Translations under genes and position numbers: made by a program
The notes under the pieces: model-generated
The model's input: the letters and a program-made list of their open reading frames with translations, nothing else
What the model was told of the DNA's origin: nothing
Databases searched by the model: none
Shown: positions 35,143-45,567 of the stretch, piece after piece
Layout: every line of letters starts with the position of its first letter
How positions within the stretch are numbered: the first letter of the stretch is position 1
Source of the DNA: Deinandra increscens subsp. villosa
Lineage: Eukaryota; Streptophyta; Magnoliopsida; Asterales; Asteraceae
NCBI GenBank assembly: GCA_039602395.1
Contig: JBCNJP010000025.1
Span: 46,643,980-46,707,979, forward strand
Length of the DNA: 64,000 bases
Direction: 5' to 3'

Positions 35143-35706
35143 ATGGCAGGCATCCAAGCGAGTACTTCTGGTGATAACTCTCAAATTCAGGAATGTTCTA
35201 ATCCCATATGTCAATTATTAATTAACGATTGGCAATCTAAATTTACTTATGAATGTTTGAATCGTGAGAAAACTGAAAAGGAAGTTAGAGAATGGAAGGA
35301 GCGCACTAGGGTATTTAAGGAAAAATATGAAGCAGCCAAACAAGAACTGAAACATGTTGAACATAGTCTAAGTGATTACAAGTGTGAGTCTAGATTAGCT
35401 GAAACTAAGATAGAAGAATTGAATAAAGAAGTTCTAGAACTTAGACTAAACTTAGCTCTGCCCAATCTACCCTTGAAAAAAATTATACAAAAGAAAATGA
35501 TGGACTCTCATCATGCTTTATTTAAATCAGAAGAGAGATTGAAGCAGGTAAAAGACAAATATGGTCTTTGGAATGAAAACGTTCCTTTCCCATTACAAAA
35601 GCAATTTGTCACATTGCCCTCCACTGCCGAGGAAATACAAAAACAATCAACAGTTATAGAAACAACTACATGTGGCAATCAAGAGAGCGCCTCTGGGCAA
35701 TCATAA
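35143..35706 (+). CDS. Element C gag-like N-terminal coiled-coil part
   Basis: 187 residues from MAGIQAST. Long charged helices (EKEVREWKERTRVFKEKYEAA and following) point to a coiled coil that may oligomerise. No UBN2 domain is obvious, unlike A and F. TAA at 35704-35706; the frame then stays open through 35776, so parts 1 and 2 form one interrupted gene. The stop context is TCA-TAA-GGG. Either a fixed nonsense mutation or a readthrough site; I favour mutation. Confidence 0.7.
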   Translation: MAGIQASTSGDNSQIQECSNPICQLLINDWQSKFTYECLNREKTEKEVREWKERTRVFKEKYEAAKQELKHVEHSLSDYKCESRLAETKIEELNKEVLELRLNLALPNLPLKKIIQKKMMDSHHALFKSEERLKQVKDKYGLWNENVPFPLQKQFVTLPSTAEEIQKQSTVIETTTCGNQESASGQS

Positions 35707-35775
35707 GGGTTTTATCATGCTGTTCCTCACTTACTACAACATGAATACATCAAACTGCCCAAACCTGCAGATGAA

Positions 35776-37008
35776 TTGTTGAAAGAGTCCCAGAATGAAT
35801 CAACCATGGTATATGGACCTCAACCGGTGCATAAAGATGAAAAGATGGCCACAGAAGCAACTCAGTCAAATTGTGAGAATAACACTAATGTCATTACTGA
35901 GAGTGCAAGTTCAAGCTCCAGTGAAGTGAAGAGCGTTGATGAAGAAAAGTTAGTTCCCTATCCAAAGTTCGAGACTCCTTATTCCAAAGTTGTGGATGAG
36001 GTAAAGCGGGAACGAGTGATGATGACTACAAGGCCTAATGGAAGGATATTTATGACATCAGGGTCTATGTTCATCCCAATTGAAGGAGAAGAGCGACCCT
36101 CATTCACAACTAAGTTCAAAGGCTTGGGTCATGATGGTGGTCTATCATGTGATATTAAGAGTGTAAGGCCCAAGATCAGTATCAAGCCTCCATCCACTGT
36201 CCCAATAAAGATTGAAAGGCCCAAAACTACAATCAAGTCTCCAAACTCATCAGTGGGCTCGTGCAGTGGCAACACAACTTTCTCAGAGAACCTAGTGGTC
36301 CCAACAGCTGAAATGTCCAGTTCTACTCAATTTTCTACCAATTGGAGATCCGGATTCTGCCCAAAGATGCAAACAAACCATCGTGTTTCTCCACCAGTGC
36401 CATATAGATCAAATAGCTACACTTCTGACTTCTATCTGAAGAAGCAGACTTGCTTTAAATGTGGAGTTCCTAGTCACATTGCTAGAAACTGCTTGCATCG
36501 TCCCTTTGAACCGTATTATCCGCTGAGTCATAAGGTTTCATCTCAGGTTTCAATAAAGTCTAAGCCGATGAAGGTGCAAGCACCAAAGGTAATGAAGACT
36601 GTTAATCCTAAGGTTAAGCCTTCTGATGGAAATTGGGGAGCTGCCAAAGAGCACAAAAAGCTCTTAAATCAAAAACAAGTTTTTCCAAATTATGACAATT
36701 TTCATAAAAAGGTGAACAAACCAAAACAGGAAAAGGTTGAAAAACCTAAAGTTGTCACTCCAAAGGCAACTAAAACAGTTTTGAAAAATGATTTTAAAAT
36801 GAAACATGTTGAAATACCTAAGGTCACTACTCCAAAGATTACTAAAACAACTTTTAAATCACCTAGAATTTGGAAACCAAAAGTCAAGGCAGCATCTACA
36901 CCCCTAATTCCTGATATCATAAAGGGGATGTTTTTAAAAGAAATTTCTTTCACCGACTCTTCAGGTATACCCAGAACCACAATGGCCTGGGTACTTATGG
37001 CTAACTGA
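35776..37008 (+). pseudogene. Element C gag-like C-terminal part with zinc knuckle
   Basis: 410 codons in the frame of 35143-35706. CCHC knuckle CFKCGVPSHIARNC at about residues 226-239, basic PKV/TPK-rich tail, IWKPK near residue 375 and an end at TGA (37006-37008). The basic tail and knuckle fit nucleic-acid packaging. The gene ends without the protease that would follow in a Ty1/copia polyprotein. Confidence 0.75.
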
Positions 37009-37769
37009 TCTCTCACCTTGTGTAGGAACAGTAAAGGAGGACTTTCATTAACCTTGTTTGTTTTTTATAGTGTTTGTTCCAGACACAGGATATGAGGCAT
37101 CTCTCTACTACATGACATGAAGACTTCAATTGAGGGTATGTTTCCTTGTGAGAGGTAAATCTAAAAAGATCACCAGAAAAGGTAACACTGTCTAAATTGT
37201 TTGTTGCTTGATTGTTTGATGTGATGCATGGTAAAACATGAAACAAAACCCAACTTGCTATAATCTCAAAGGATAACTTTGATGTTTAACTTGGCCAATT
37301 TTCTTTAAATTTCATTCGTGTCGTTGTGTGTCAGTGTGTCGTTTCATTATTATAAAAAAATAAAAAATAAAAAATGAAAAACTGTGATTAAAAATCAAAA
37401 AGCAAGGGGAAGAATAGAAATTATGGAAAAGGTTGATAGAAATTATGGAAAAGGTCGACCCCTAAAAGATTGTGTTTTTTAATTTTCAATCTGTTTGTTT
37501 GTGTGTTTGAGAAGAAGGGAAATGAAATATTTCCGTTCTGAAGATGACTGACACGCGTGCAAAAGTGAAAAACATGATCCAGTTTGATATGCTCGGTAGG
37601 CTCAGTTCCAAAAAACAAAGGTATGAGTCACTACACTTAAATATAAAGTATGTCATTTGACGAGAAACACACACTTAGGTTAACTTGCTAGTTCTATTTG
37701 ACTGTGAAATTGTTCCCGATACACATGCAGGACTCCAGAGTGATAAATCGAAAATCTCAAAAGGTCGGC

Positions 37770-37933
37770 ATCCCCTCTGTTTTGTGTGAGCAAAGACCTG
37801 GGGATCTCAAAGCCGTTTGTGAAGTCTTGCCTCTGCTTTGTGTGAGCAATGACCTGGTGTAGAATGGCTGACGTGTTAATCAGACTTTCCTCTGTTTTGC
37901 GTGAGCAAAGAGCTGGTTAGTCTATATTAACGT
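37770..37933 (+). ncRNA. C-type triple stem-loop module
   Basis: Unit 1 37770-37805 (ATCCCC/GGGGAT), unit 2 37811-37869 (AGCC/GGCT plus inner pairs), unit 3 37871-37933 (ACGT, TTAAT and AGACT segments pairing over about 14 bp with bulges). Each core is CTCTGYTTTGYGTGAGCAAW followed by GACCTGG or GAGCTGG. Shared CTCTG and GACCTG flanks link it to the A-type module although the stems are unrelated in sequence. Confidence 0.55.
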
Positions 37934-38255
37934 GCTTGCAGATCACTGTATATAATTGCCACCACAAAAGATGCCAATGTGCACAATAAAAGAGACCACC
38001 TATCGTCCAAAACCCTTTAGCCCTGACTTTGCGACTAGGCTTATGTGTTTAATGAAAGGTTACCACCTGACTGAAAAATGCCTCTGAGTTGAAATCGTAC
38101 AAGTCTTTGTATATTATCCCTATCTCTTATGATCTGTTCTTTCTCTTCTCAACCAAGTCTGGAGAAAAGATTCAAAACTCTGGATACGGGTATGTGAAAA
38201 TATGTGGTAGGGAATGATCAAACTTGATAGAATGCACGTATTAATTACCTAGGAT

Positions 38256-38584
38256 TGTTGATACATTGTCCTGATCGTCATGTGAATTATCGAATACAAG
38301 ACAAAACATACAAAGTAGTTGAGGTCCGAACTCCCAGCGAACCTGGAGTTCGGACAGGTCCGAATATGTGGCCGAACCTCAGGTTCGGTCGGTCGTGACT
38401 TAGCTAGTATAAATACATCATCTTGTATAGAATTCAGTAGTTTTTTCGTGTCATATTCTCTGAGTGTACTTTATGGTTCTCTGTGGTTAATACAAAGCAT
38501 ATTTGTATTTACTCTTCGTGTTTTACTCGTTTACATTGATTTCATTACTACCAAGTAGAAGATCCACACGCTCAAGCAATTTCA
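38256..38584 (+). repeat. 5' LTR of element B
   Basis: 329 bp TG...CA. GTCCGAACT/AGTTCGGAC and CCGAACCT/AGGTTCGG inverted motifs stand just upstream of TATAAATA (about 38408). Confidence 0.95.
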
Positions 38585-38586
38585 AG

Positions 38587-38598
38587 TGGTATCAGAGC
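38587..38598 (+). promoter_or_regulatory. Primer-binding site of B
   Basis: TGGTATCAGAGC, two bases after the LTR. Confidence 0.93.
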
Positions 38599-38824
38599 AT
38601 TTGATTTGTTCTACTGGTCGGAAATCATCATTTTTCGGAGTTTTGATTCAAAATTCTCGTTTTTGCAAAAATATCAATCATTATTTGAGTTCGTTTGATC
38701 TTCTCAAGTGTGCTTCAAGTCAAAAATTCATTCCAAATTCATTTCTATTGAGTTTGATTGAATTCCTGTCGAAAATTCCAATCAAAAACACTGAAAATCG
38801 AGAAAATGGTGTCGAGTGAAGTTT

Positions 38825-39010
38825 GTCTCGTCTGAGGTTCGGATAAGTTCGGCGTAACCGCTCCGAACTCGAGGTTCGGACGACGTTCGGTGAGAGTTCG
38901 GTCCAGTTTTGATTTTTTGGGTCCGAGGTTGAAGTTCGGACGACGTTCGGTCAAGTCTAAGTTCGGGCAATGTTCGAAGGTGGTTCGGACGAGGTTCGGA
39001 TCAAGTTCGG
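38825..39010 (+). repeat. Leader motif array of B
   Basis: Eleven GTTCGG hexamers and one CCGAAC, many spaced 11-12 bp apart. The same hexamer builds the palindromes of the B LTR. Confidence 0.87.
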
Positions 39011-39347
39011 ACAAACAGTATTCAAGTTGTTGAGTGTTTCACGAAAACTGACGTAACTTGAGAATCGTAAAGAGTTACGAGAGCTAATACCAGTCAAAAT
39101 GTTCGTCTCAGAGAGATCTATACTTCTACTGGCCTAATGGCCAGTACCCTCCGATTTGACCCCCAAAATCTGCTTGGAAGACCTTCGTTTTTGAGTCTAA
39201 AGTTTTTGGAGTGTTAGTTTTCGGTTTTGGTAAAGAGTGGATTCAAGCATATTGAATTGATTTTTCATAAATTGTTTGAAAATGCGTGCATCACAAGCTA
39301 GCCTTATGTTACCTACATTGATGAAATGGGAAGATTATCATGAATGG

Positions 39348-39695
39348 TGAAAATGCGTGAGCATTGGATCGTCTACTCGATCTAGCTAATCGGACATCGA
39401 AACGTAATTAACCGATTGTTTTATTGATCAAAACGAACAATTACAACCAGTAAACACTCAGATACAGACTCAGAGAATACACACTCAGAAACACACACTT
39501 AACAGATCTCGCACGCTCAGAACTCTACCAATTACAAAGACCAAACCTCTATATATACTAGCTGATCGAGCTTCGGCCGAACCTCAGGTTCGGCCAGTCC
39601 GAACTTCAGGTTCGGACCTAGTTCGGCCAGACCTAGTTTGACTTGATCTTGATCTTGCTTGATACTTCACACGACGCACATATCAGGTATCAACA
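39348..39695 (-). repeat. 3' LTR of element A
   Basis: 348 bp, TG...CA; TATATATA box near 39550 with GGCCGAACCT/AGGTTCGGCC and GTCCGAAC/GTTCGGAC beside it. Confidence 0.95.
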
Positions 39696-40475
39696 AACTC
39701 CCCCTCGTCGTGTGCAGTATCTCTTCAATATCATCAACTTTGTATCTTCAACCAAGCTCCCCCTCAAGTGTAGAATCCGTTCGTCCAAAGAAATAAATCT
39801 TCAAACAAACTCCTCCTCAACTCAATCGTAACTTGATCTTGAATACTTTGATGATCTCTCATGTATCTCTGGTCGTTTATTAACAGCTTCAGAAGACTTG
39901 AAGTTGTGATATCTTGCACATAGTAACCTGCTCAAACATTTAAATAATCTTGGCCCAAAACGTCTCTTCGAGACTCCAAGATATGATTTTGAAAATGATT
40001 TGTATCACGTGTTGATCAGATCGAAAATAAAGTAGAAACAAAATCTTTTTGATTTTTCAAAGTTTATGCTAAACCACACCGAAAATATTTTTGTGCTTTT
40101 CCGAAAAGAAATGAAATTACAATACAGAATCAGACACTATTTTTGGTATGAGAAAAATCACTATATATGAGATCATATTAAACATAACGCCCTGAACTAC
40201 ATTTCAATTTCAATTAATCGAAACACATAAGTCATGTTGATTGCTGATATAATTTGTCCAATTTAAACTCATGCAAAATCATACTCATAACATTTGGATA
40301 TGTTAAGATATTGATTAGATTTGCTTTAACCAGTGTATCCCACACTATCAGACATAATCAGACATTTTCTGTTTTCTTCCTTTTTCCTTTTGTGTGATAG
40401 CACTTGTAATTTTTCACAATGCATAATATTTTCATGATATCGTCAACTGTGTTCCATGCAAAAAGAAATAAGAAC

Positions 40476-40714
40476 GTTAAATCGTCTACCTTAAGGTCGC
40501 TCTTTCGATACGCAGATAAGGCCTCAGATTTAACAAAATAAGAAAATAAAGCAAGTTGAAATTGTATAACCCAACAACAATCAGGTCGGTACTCCCGTAC
40601 ACGCAGAGAAAGTCCGATGAGTTATACGAAACACCAAAGAAAATAAAACAGAATGTCAAACGAACAACGATCAGGTCGATCTTTTGATACGCAGAGAAAG
40701 TCCGATCGTTTGAC
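40476..40714 (-). ncRNA. A-type triple stem-loop module of A
   Basis: Transcript order: unit 1 40655-40714 (GTCAAACGA/TCGTTTGAC, nine perfect pairs), unit 2 40564-40627 (GTATAACTC/GGGTTATAC), unit 3 40476-40534 (about GTTAAATC/GATTTAAC). Cores carry CTCTGCGT or ATCTGCGT and CGACCT. In unit 1 the apical loop reads ATC-AAAA-GAT, a G-to-A change from GAAA. Confidence 0.7.
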
Positions 40715-41368
40715 AAAATAAAGAAAATCAAACAAGTTTAAATCTTTGCAAAATGAACACATGTATACACAATGACTTCTCATTATGAATTTCACACTTA
40801 TTTTTCTTTTTGTGTCATGAAATATGCATCAAGATGTTATCCACATGATCAAGCATTAGTATTTACTGTATATCACATCTGAATACTTTCTGATTTGCCG
40901 AGCCTACCAAGGATATCAAACAATGATCTTATGGCTCTTTCATCTACTCTATCCATGAGTCAGATACGTAAGCCAATGTACCATCATTTCCCAATGATCA
41001 ATTTCTCACAATTTTATATATTTGGCATGTATTCACTTTCCTTCATTATATATTTGGCATGTATTCACTTTCTCCCCATAACATGCATTTGCATTTTCTC
41101 AATTACTCCCCCTTAGTTACAATTCTCCCCCTTAAAATGAAAACTCTATTTTTGGATTTTTATTTTACACAAAAACAAGACTCTAGTTTTGGGTTTTTGA
41201 GAAAAACTTGTAAACAAAGAAAAGTGATCAATCAATACGGATAATTTGCAGATTTAGAATTCAGAAAATTTGCAGATTAGAAAAATTTATCATGAAAATT
41301 TAAATTAAACAGAATACTCCTCCATCAACAACTTGGCAATCGTCGATAGGTCTTCTAGAAGTACCTGC

Positions 41369-41431
41369 ACACTGGTCAAACTAATTAGTCCATAAATGAC
41401 CCGAAGCGAATTGCTTCTGATCGACCAGTGT
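41369..41431 (-). promoter_or_regulatory. Stem-loop enclosing the A gag stop codon
   Basis: ACACTGGTC (41369-41377) pairs with GACCAGTGT (41423-41431); the stop codon (41385-41387) and a GAAGC/GCTTC hairpin lie inside. Counterpart of the F stem at 10607-10669; D has an eight-pair version (51695-51702 with 51754-51761, one G-U). Confidence 0.55.
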
Positions 41432-42980
41432 CCTTGTTTTGCTTAGAAACCACCTTAGGTTTCCATTGTTGTGGTTTTGGTAATTCAGTTTTTGATGAAA
41501 CAGTCACAGGTGACTGTGATGATGAACCTACGTTTTGATCTTTTGAAAACATTAGAACAAAACGTTTTTGTTTATGATAAAATGTAGGCTCAACTTCATC
41601 AAAAACTCTGCCTTGTGCATCAAAGAACTTTGTTGTGGCAGATTTACCAAAAACTGATGTCTTGTGAAATCTTTGGGGTGAATCAGCAGGTAATGAACAC
41701 TCTTTTGCCATATGCCCTGGGCGACGGCAAATATAACAGATTCTTGTCGTTTTGTCCCATCTTTGATGTACCTGCGAACAACACACATGAATATCTCGAA
41801 CATGATCAGAATGAGAATCATATACCTGATGCATGTGATCATGTACCCATTTGGATGTAAGGCTTCGAGATTGAAAACTTCCAAAAGAATTTTGAGCTTT
41901 CACAAAAACTTCAGAAATTTTTCGAGCATCAACACAATGAAGAGGAAATTCTTTGTCAGAAAATAATTGATCCGAACCCTTGAGTTTGTAAAACCGCTCG
42001 GGTTGAATTTTATCAGCTTGAAAAACTTCCTTCTTCACTTGTTTCATCTTTAATTTCTTCAAATCTTGTGATGATGATGTTGGAACCTTCTCAGCTTTGT
42101 CTTTCATCCCGTGAAAACCCAATCCTTCATACTTTCCAGAAATCTTCTCCTCAGGTGTAAGATGTCCATTCTTCGCTAATCGAGAAAATTCAGCTTTTAC
42201 TTCAGTTACATTCTTTTGATCATAAAAGATCGTTTCATCAAACTCAGGTTGAGACTGAAGCTTGTCACTAGAAGTAGCTGACTTCTCATTATCAGCAGAA
42301 GATGAACCAGATACAAATTTTGGTGCAGGAGAAACCTCAGATTTCTTTTCCTTCTTTTTCTTATTCTTCCTGTTCTTCTTCTTTGGCACAACTTTCTCAT
42401 CCTCAGCAGTAGATGACGAAACCTTAGAATAATCAAATTCGTCAACTTGTTCCTTCACTTCTTTGACAACTTCTTTGATATAAGCAGGGGGTGAAGCAGT
42501 CTTATCAAACATTTTCTCAAAATTTTCATCGTTCGCTAAGAAGCTTGTGAAAACTTGAGAATTTGAAACATTGTTGAGTAATCGGTTAGCATCAAGAACT
42601 TGAATTTTCAGATCAGAAATTTTCTGTTGAGCCTCAGCAAATTCCTTCTCTTTAGCAATCAAACGCTTCGCCACTTTATGTGTTTCAAATTTTTGTAAAC
42701 GAAGATTATCAAGTCCTTCATGTAACTCCTTTTTCAATTTATCCTCGTTTCTCTTTTGAATTTCCAAATTTGCAGTTTGAACTTTATTTACACGGACCAA
42801 CTCCCGCTTTTCATCCAATAACCTTCCCTTGTCAACTTGATACACTTTAATCGTAGCAGTTAATTCTTCAACATTCTTTGTGAGCAGATCAAGCTTGACT
42901 TTTGATTTATCAAACAAATTTGTGAAATCAGAAGCAGTATCCTCCGCTTCATCCTTCCATTTCTTGACTTCTTTTATCAA
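41385..42980 (-). pseudogene. Element A gag C-terminal part (coiled coil, second zinc knuckle)
   Basis: 531 codons. Residues about 1-140 are a long coiled coil (LTATIKVYQVDKGRLLDEKRE region), then a lysine-rich block, VKAEFSRLAKNGH, and knuckle CYICRRPGHMAKEC at about 415-428. The tail has WKPKVVSKQNKDTGRSEAIRFGSFMD and a TAA stop. A gag with two CCHC knuckles separated by a coiled coil and no pol behind it is the unusual design shared by A, B and F. Confidence 0.82.
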
Positions 42981-42989
42981 GTCATCCCT

Positions 42990-43358
42990 TTATTCACAAA
43001 TCTTAGCTTTTGTAGCTTCCACATCCCTTTTATCTTGTTTAGAAATTTCTAAAACTTCATTCAGCAATTTGATCTCTTGAAGCAAACATTCATTCGTCAT
43101 ACCCAATACCTTCTCATTATTTTTAGACACTTCTAACTCTGCCTTTACATCCTTGAATTCCTCAGAAATCTTGTGAATTTGAAACAACAGCGAAGCATTT
43201 TCTTTCATCAGACTTTCCATATTCTCAGCCGATTCATAAGAACTTGGATTGGAACTAGTATCAGAACTAGTATCGGAACTAGTGTCTGAACAGAAATCCT
43301 CTTGTTGATCATGAGTAACTATCAAAGCAGATGAATCATACCCAATTGTGGACCCCAA
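42990..43358 (-). pseudogene. Element A gag middle segment (frameshifted)
   Basis: Continues the gag after a frameshift: SSALIVTHDQQEDF, a repeated DTSSDTSSD tract and a helical segment. It ends at one TAA (42990-42992); the same frame reopens directly as 41385-42980. The first displayed codon is not a true start. Three or four single-base lesions thus split an otherwise complete gag. Confidence 0.7.
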
Positions 43359-44668
43359 TCATAAACACCATCATCTTGAACTGTCAAAGCAGTTGTCTTG
43401 CTTGTGTTACTTGTAGATGGTTGAGTAAAACTAGGCTTGGATGATTGAGTAAAACCAGGCTTGCCTGCATGTGCCTGTTGACAATCATTGGCAAAATGTC
43501 CAAGCTGCGAACATTTATAACATTTCAACTTAGACTTGTCAAAACCTAAGTGACCATTAAAATTAGCTGAACCCATGTTATGCTTTTTGAAAAATCGTTT
43601 CGATCGTTGACCAAGCATAGCATATTGCCAAGCTAAATCTAATTCAAGCAATTGATCATCATCAAGTTCGTTAAGATCATCCCTTGTAATCTTGGCATCA
43701 GCAACATCTTTGATAATCAATCCAACCGATGATGAAATTAAAGCAGAAATCATGTTTGCACAATCAGTTGTAGATTCTGCAGAAAAAGCGTTCTGATTTG
43801 AAAATTTTGGAATTGTAAAGCTACAACCTCGTGAAGATTTGCTATTCGAATTATCAGAAATTCCAGTCAAGAAGGCTGTACTTGGTGCAGAACTCAAACT
43901 TGGTTTAGCTTTAGCATTCATGCTTGCTGTATTCTCACCATGATACAACTCAGGATGTTGCAAAGTAGCAGTTGATTTCTTGGAGTTCAACATTTCCATT
44001 TCTCGAGCATGAAGTTTTCCAGTAAGCTCGTGAAACGTCATTGTAGAATAATCCTTGTCATGAGTGAGTAGCAAAACATAATTCTCCCACTTCTCGGGTA
44101 AAGCTTCCATAATCCTCTCTTTCAAATCAGCATCAGATTTTTCAATACCAACTACCTTAAATTCACTCATTAAATGTGAAAATCTTGAAACAAGAGCAGT
44201 GATGTTTTCATTATCATAATGTTGAAAATTATCAAACTCTTTATTCAACACTTTCTTTCGACTCTTTTTATAATCAGCATTCCCTTCACATCTTGCTGAG
44301 AGAGCATCCCACAATTGCTTTGATTTCTTACAAGTGCTGAATTGATGTAACAACTCGGTAGGTAAAGCCATAGTAAGATAACCATAAACTTTCTTTTCAA
44401 GCTCATAACTTTTCCTTTCAGCAGCATCAAAATCTTGAAGTTCCTTATAATCTCCTTCTTCAGTTGGTCGTTCATATAATTTCCGAATCGGAATCCATAG
44501 ATCAATATCGTTTGTGCTTATGTAGGCAGAAAACCGTTTCTTCCAATTTTGATAATCTTCAAGCTTTAATAATTTGGGAACTTTCTGACTTGTTCCAATT
44601 TCATTATCAAAATTCAGCATGGTTTGCTTGGCACTTTGCATTGCAGCAAACGCGTGAAATTCCAACAT
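43322..44668 (-). CDS. Element A gag N-terminal part (UBN2 domain, zinc knuckle)
   Basis: 448 residues from MLEFHAFAAMQS. Residues about 25-230 match the Ty1/copia gag UBN2 type: VPKLLKLEDYQNWKKRF, STNDIDLW, LWDALSARCEG, ENITALVSRFSHLMSEF, MEALPEKWENYVLLL. CCHC knuckle CYKCSQLGHFANDC at about 383-396. Gag of this kind forms particles and binds element RNA. After DWGPQLG the frame ends; the continuation lies in another frame from about 43358, so one frameshift separates them. This is the most intact gag in the window. Confidence 0.88.
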   Translation of the reverse strand: MLEFHAFAAMQSAKQTMLNFDNEIGTSQKVPKLLKLEDYQNWKKRFSAYISTNDIDLWIPIRKLYERPTEEGDYKELQDFDAAERKSYELEKKVYGYLTMALPTELLHQFSTCKKSKQLWDALSARCEGNADYKKSRKKVLNKEFDNFQHYDNENITALVSRFSHLMSEFKVVGIEKSDADLKERIMEALPEKWENYVLLLTHDKDYSTMTFHELTGKLHAREMEMLNSKKSTATLQHPELYHGENTASMNAKAKPSLSSAPSTAFLTGISDNSNSKSSRGCSFTIPKFSNQNAFSAESTTDCANMISALISSSVGLIIKDVADAKITRDDLNELDDDQLLELDLAWQYAMLGQRSKRFFKKHNMGSANFNGHLGFDKSKLKCYKCSQLGHFANDCQQAHAGKPGFTQSSKPSFTQPSTSNTSKTTALTVQDDGVYDWGPQLGMIHLL

Positions 44669-44689
44669 CGTTCGAAAAAATTAGATTCT

Positions 44690-44990
44690 GTCGGCCGAAC
44701 TCTCTCCGAACTTATTACTAAGCTCCGAACTCTGTCCGAACCTAAAACCAACCTCCGAACTTCGTCCGAACTTGCTCCGAGTCAAAATCAACAGACCGAA
44801 CTCTTAAGAGACTCCGATCTAGCACCGAACTACCTCCGAACCTCGACTGAACCCCGAACCTTGTCCGAACTAATGACCGAACACTGAAAACTCCGAACCT
44901 TGACCGAATTTACGCCGAACTCTCACCGAGACTACTCCGAACCTGGACCTCAGAGCAGTTACTCCGAACCTAATGAGATCAGTCCGAACT
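44690..44990 (-). repeat. Leader motif array of A
   Basis: About 18 exact CCGAAC hexamers (minus strand GTTCGG) plus degenerate ones, just upstream of the gag start. The motif is the one forming palindromes in the A LTR. Confidence 0.87.
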
Positions 44991-45205
44991 TCTACATAAT
45001 TTTCAAAAACGCTCGATTTTTGATGAATTTTGACGAGATTTGTAACAGTCAGACCGGAAAAATGATGAGGAACGATTTAGGAGCAAATTTGACACAAAAC
45101 GCACGTCAGAAATGATTGAAAATACGTAATGAAACTCGAGAAAAACTTCAAAAACGCTCAAAAGTCCGAGAATAGCAACCACAGATCAGTAGAGTGAACC
45201 AGAAA

Positions 45206-45217
45206 GCTCGGATACCA
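45206..45217 (-). promoter_or_regulatory. Primer-binding site of A
   Basis: On the minus strand TGGTATCCGAGC, one mismatch to the initiator-tRNA-Met type. Confidence 0.88.
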
Positions 45218-45219
45218 CT

Positions 45220-45567
45220 TGAAAATGCGTGAGCATCGGATCGTCTACTCGATCTAGCTAATCGGACATCGAAACGTAATTAACCGATTGTTTTATTGAT
45301 CAAAACGAACAATTACAACCAGTAAACACTCAAATACAGACTCAGAGAATACACACTCAGAAACACACACTTAACAGATCTCGCACGCTCAGAACTCTAC
45401 CAATTACAAAGACCAAACCTCTATATATACTAACTGACCGAGCTTCGGCCGAACCTCAGGTTCGGCCAGTCCGAACTTCAGGTTCGGACCTAGTTCGGCC
45501 AGACCTAGTTTGACTTGATCTTGATCTTGCTTGATACTTCACACGACGCACAAATCAGGTATCAACA
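45220..45567 (-). repeat. 5' LTR of element A
   Basis: 348 bp, same length as the 3' LTR with few differences (for example one in the first 25 bp), consistent with a recent insertion. Confidence 0.95.

Larger units (their letters stand above)
19076..40506 (-). repeat. Right arm of giant inverted repeat
   Basis: Mirror of 1-17312. It is longer because it keeps the stretch lost from the left arm: the 5' LTR and N-terminal gag of element F and the gag, protease and half of the reverse transcriptase of element G. The arm begins directly at the N gap and ends inside element A because the left copy is cut by the window edge. Confidence 0.95.
39348..45567 (-). mobile_element. Element A, gag-only LTR retrotransposon
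   Basis: 6220 bp. 5' LTR 45220-45567, primer-binding site complement 45206-45217 (one mismatch), leader array 44690-44990, gag 41385-44668, internal polypurine tracts (about 41106 and 41125), triple stem-loops, polypurine tract 39696-39710, 3' LTR 39348-39695. TSD AATGG at 39343-39347 and 45568-45572. 40715-41368 and 39711-40475 are non-coding. It is the youngest and best preserved of the stack, and inserted in B gag. Confidence 0.95.

Noticed and set aside
38587..38598. tRNA gene suggested by TGGTATCAGAGC
   Set aside because: Only the 12-nt primer-binding site; no cloverleaf around it.
41615..41966. Plus-strand ORFs opposite A gag
   Set aside because: Shadows of the gag coding strand.
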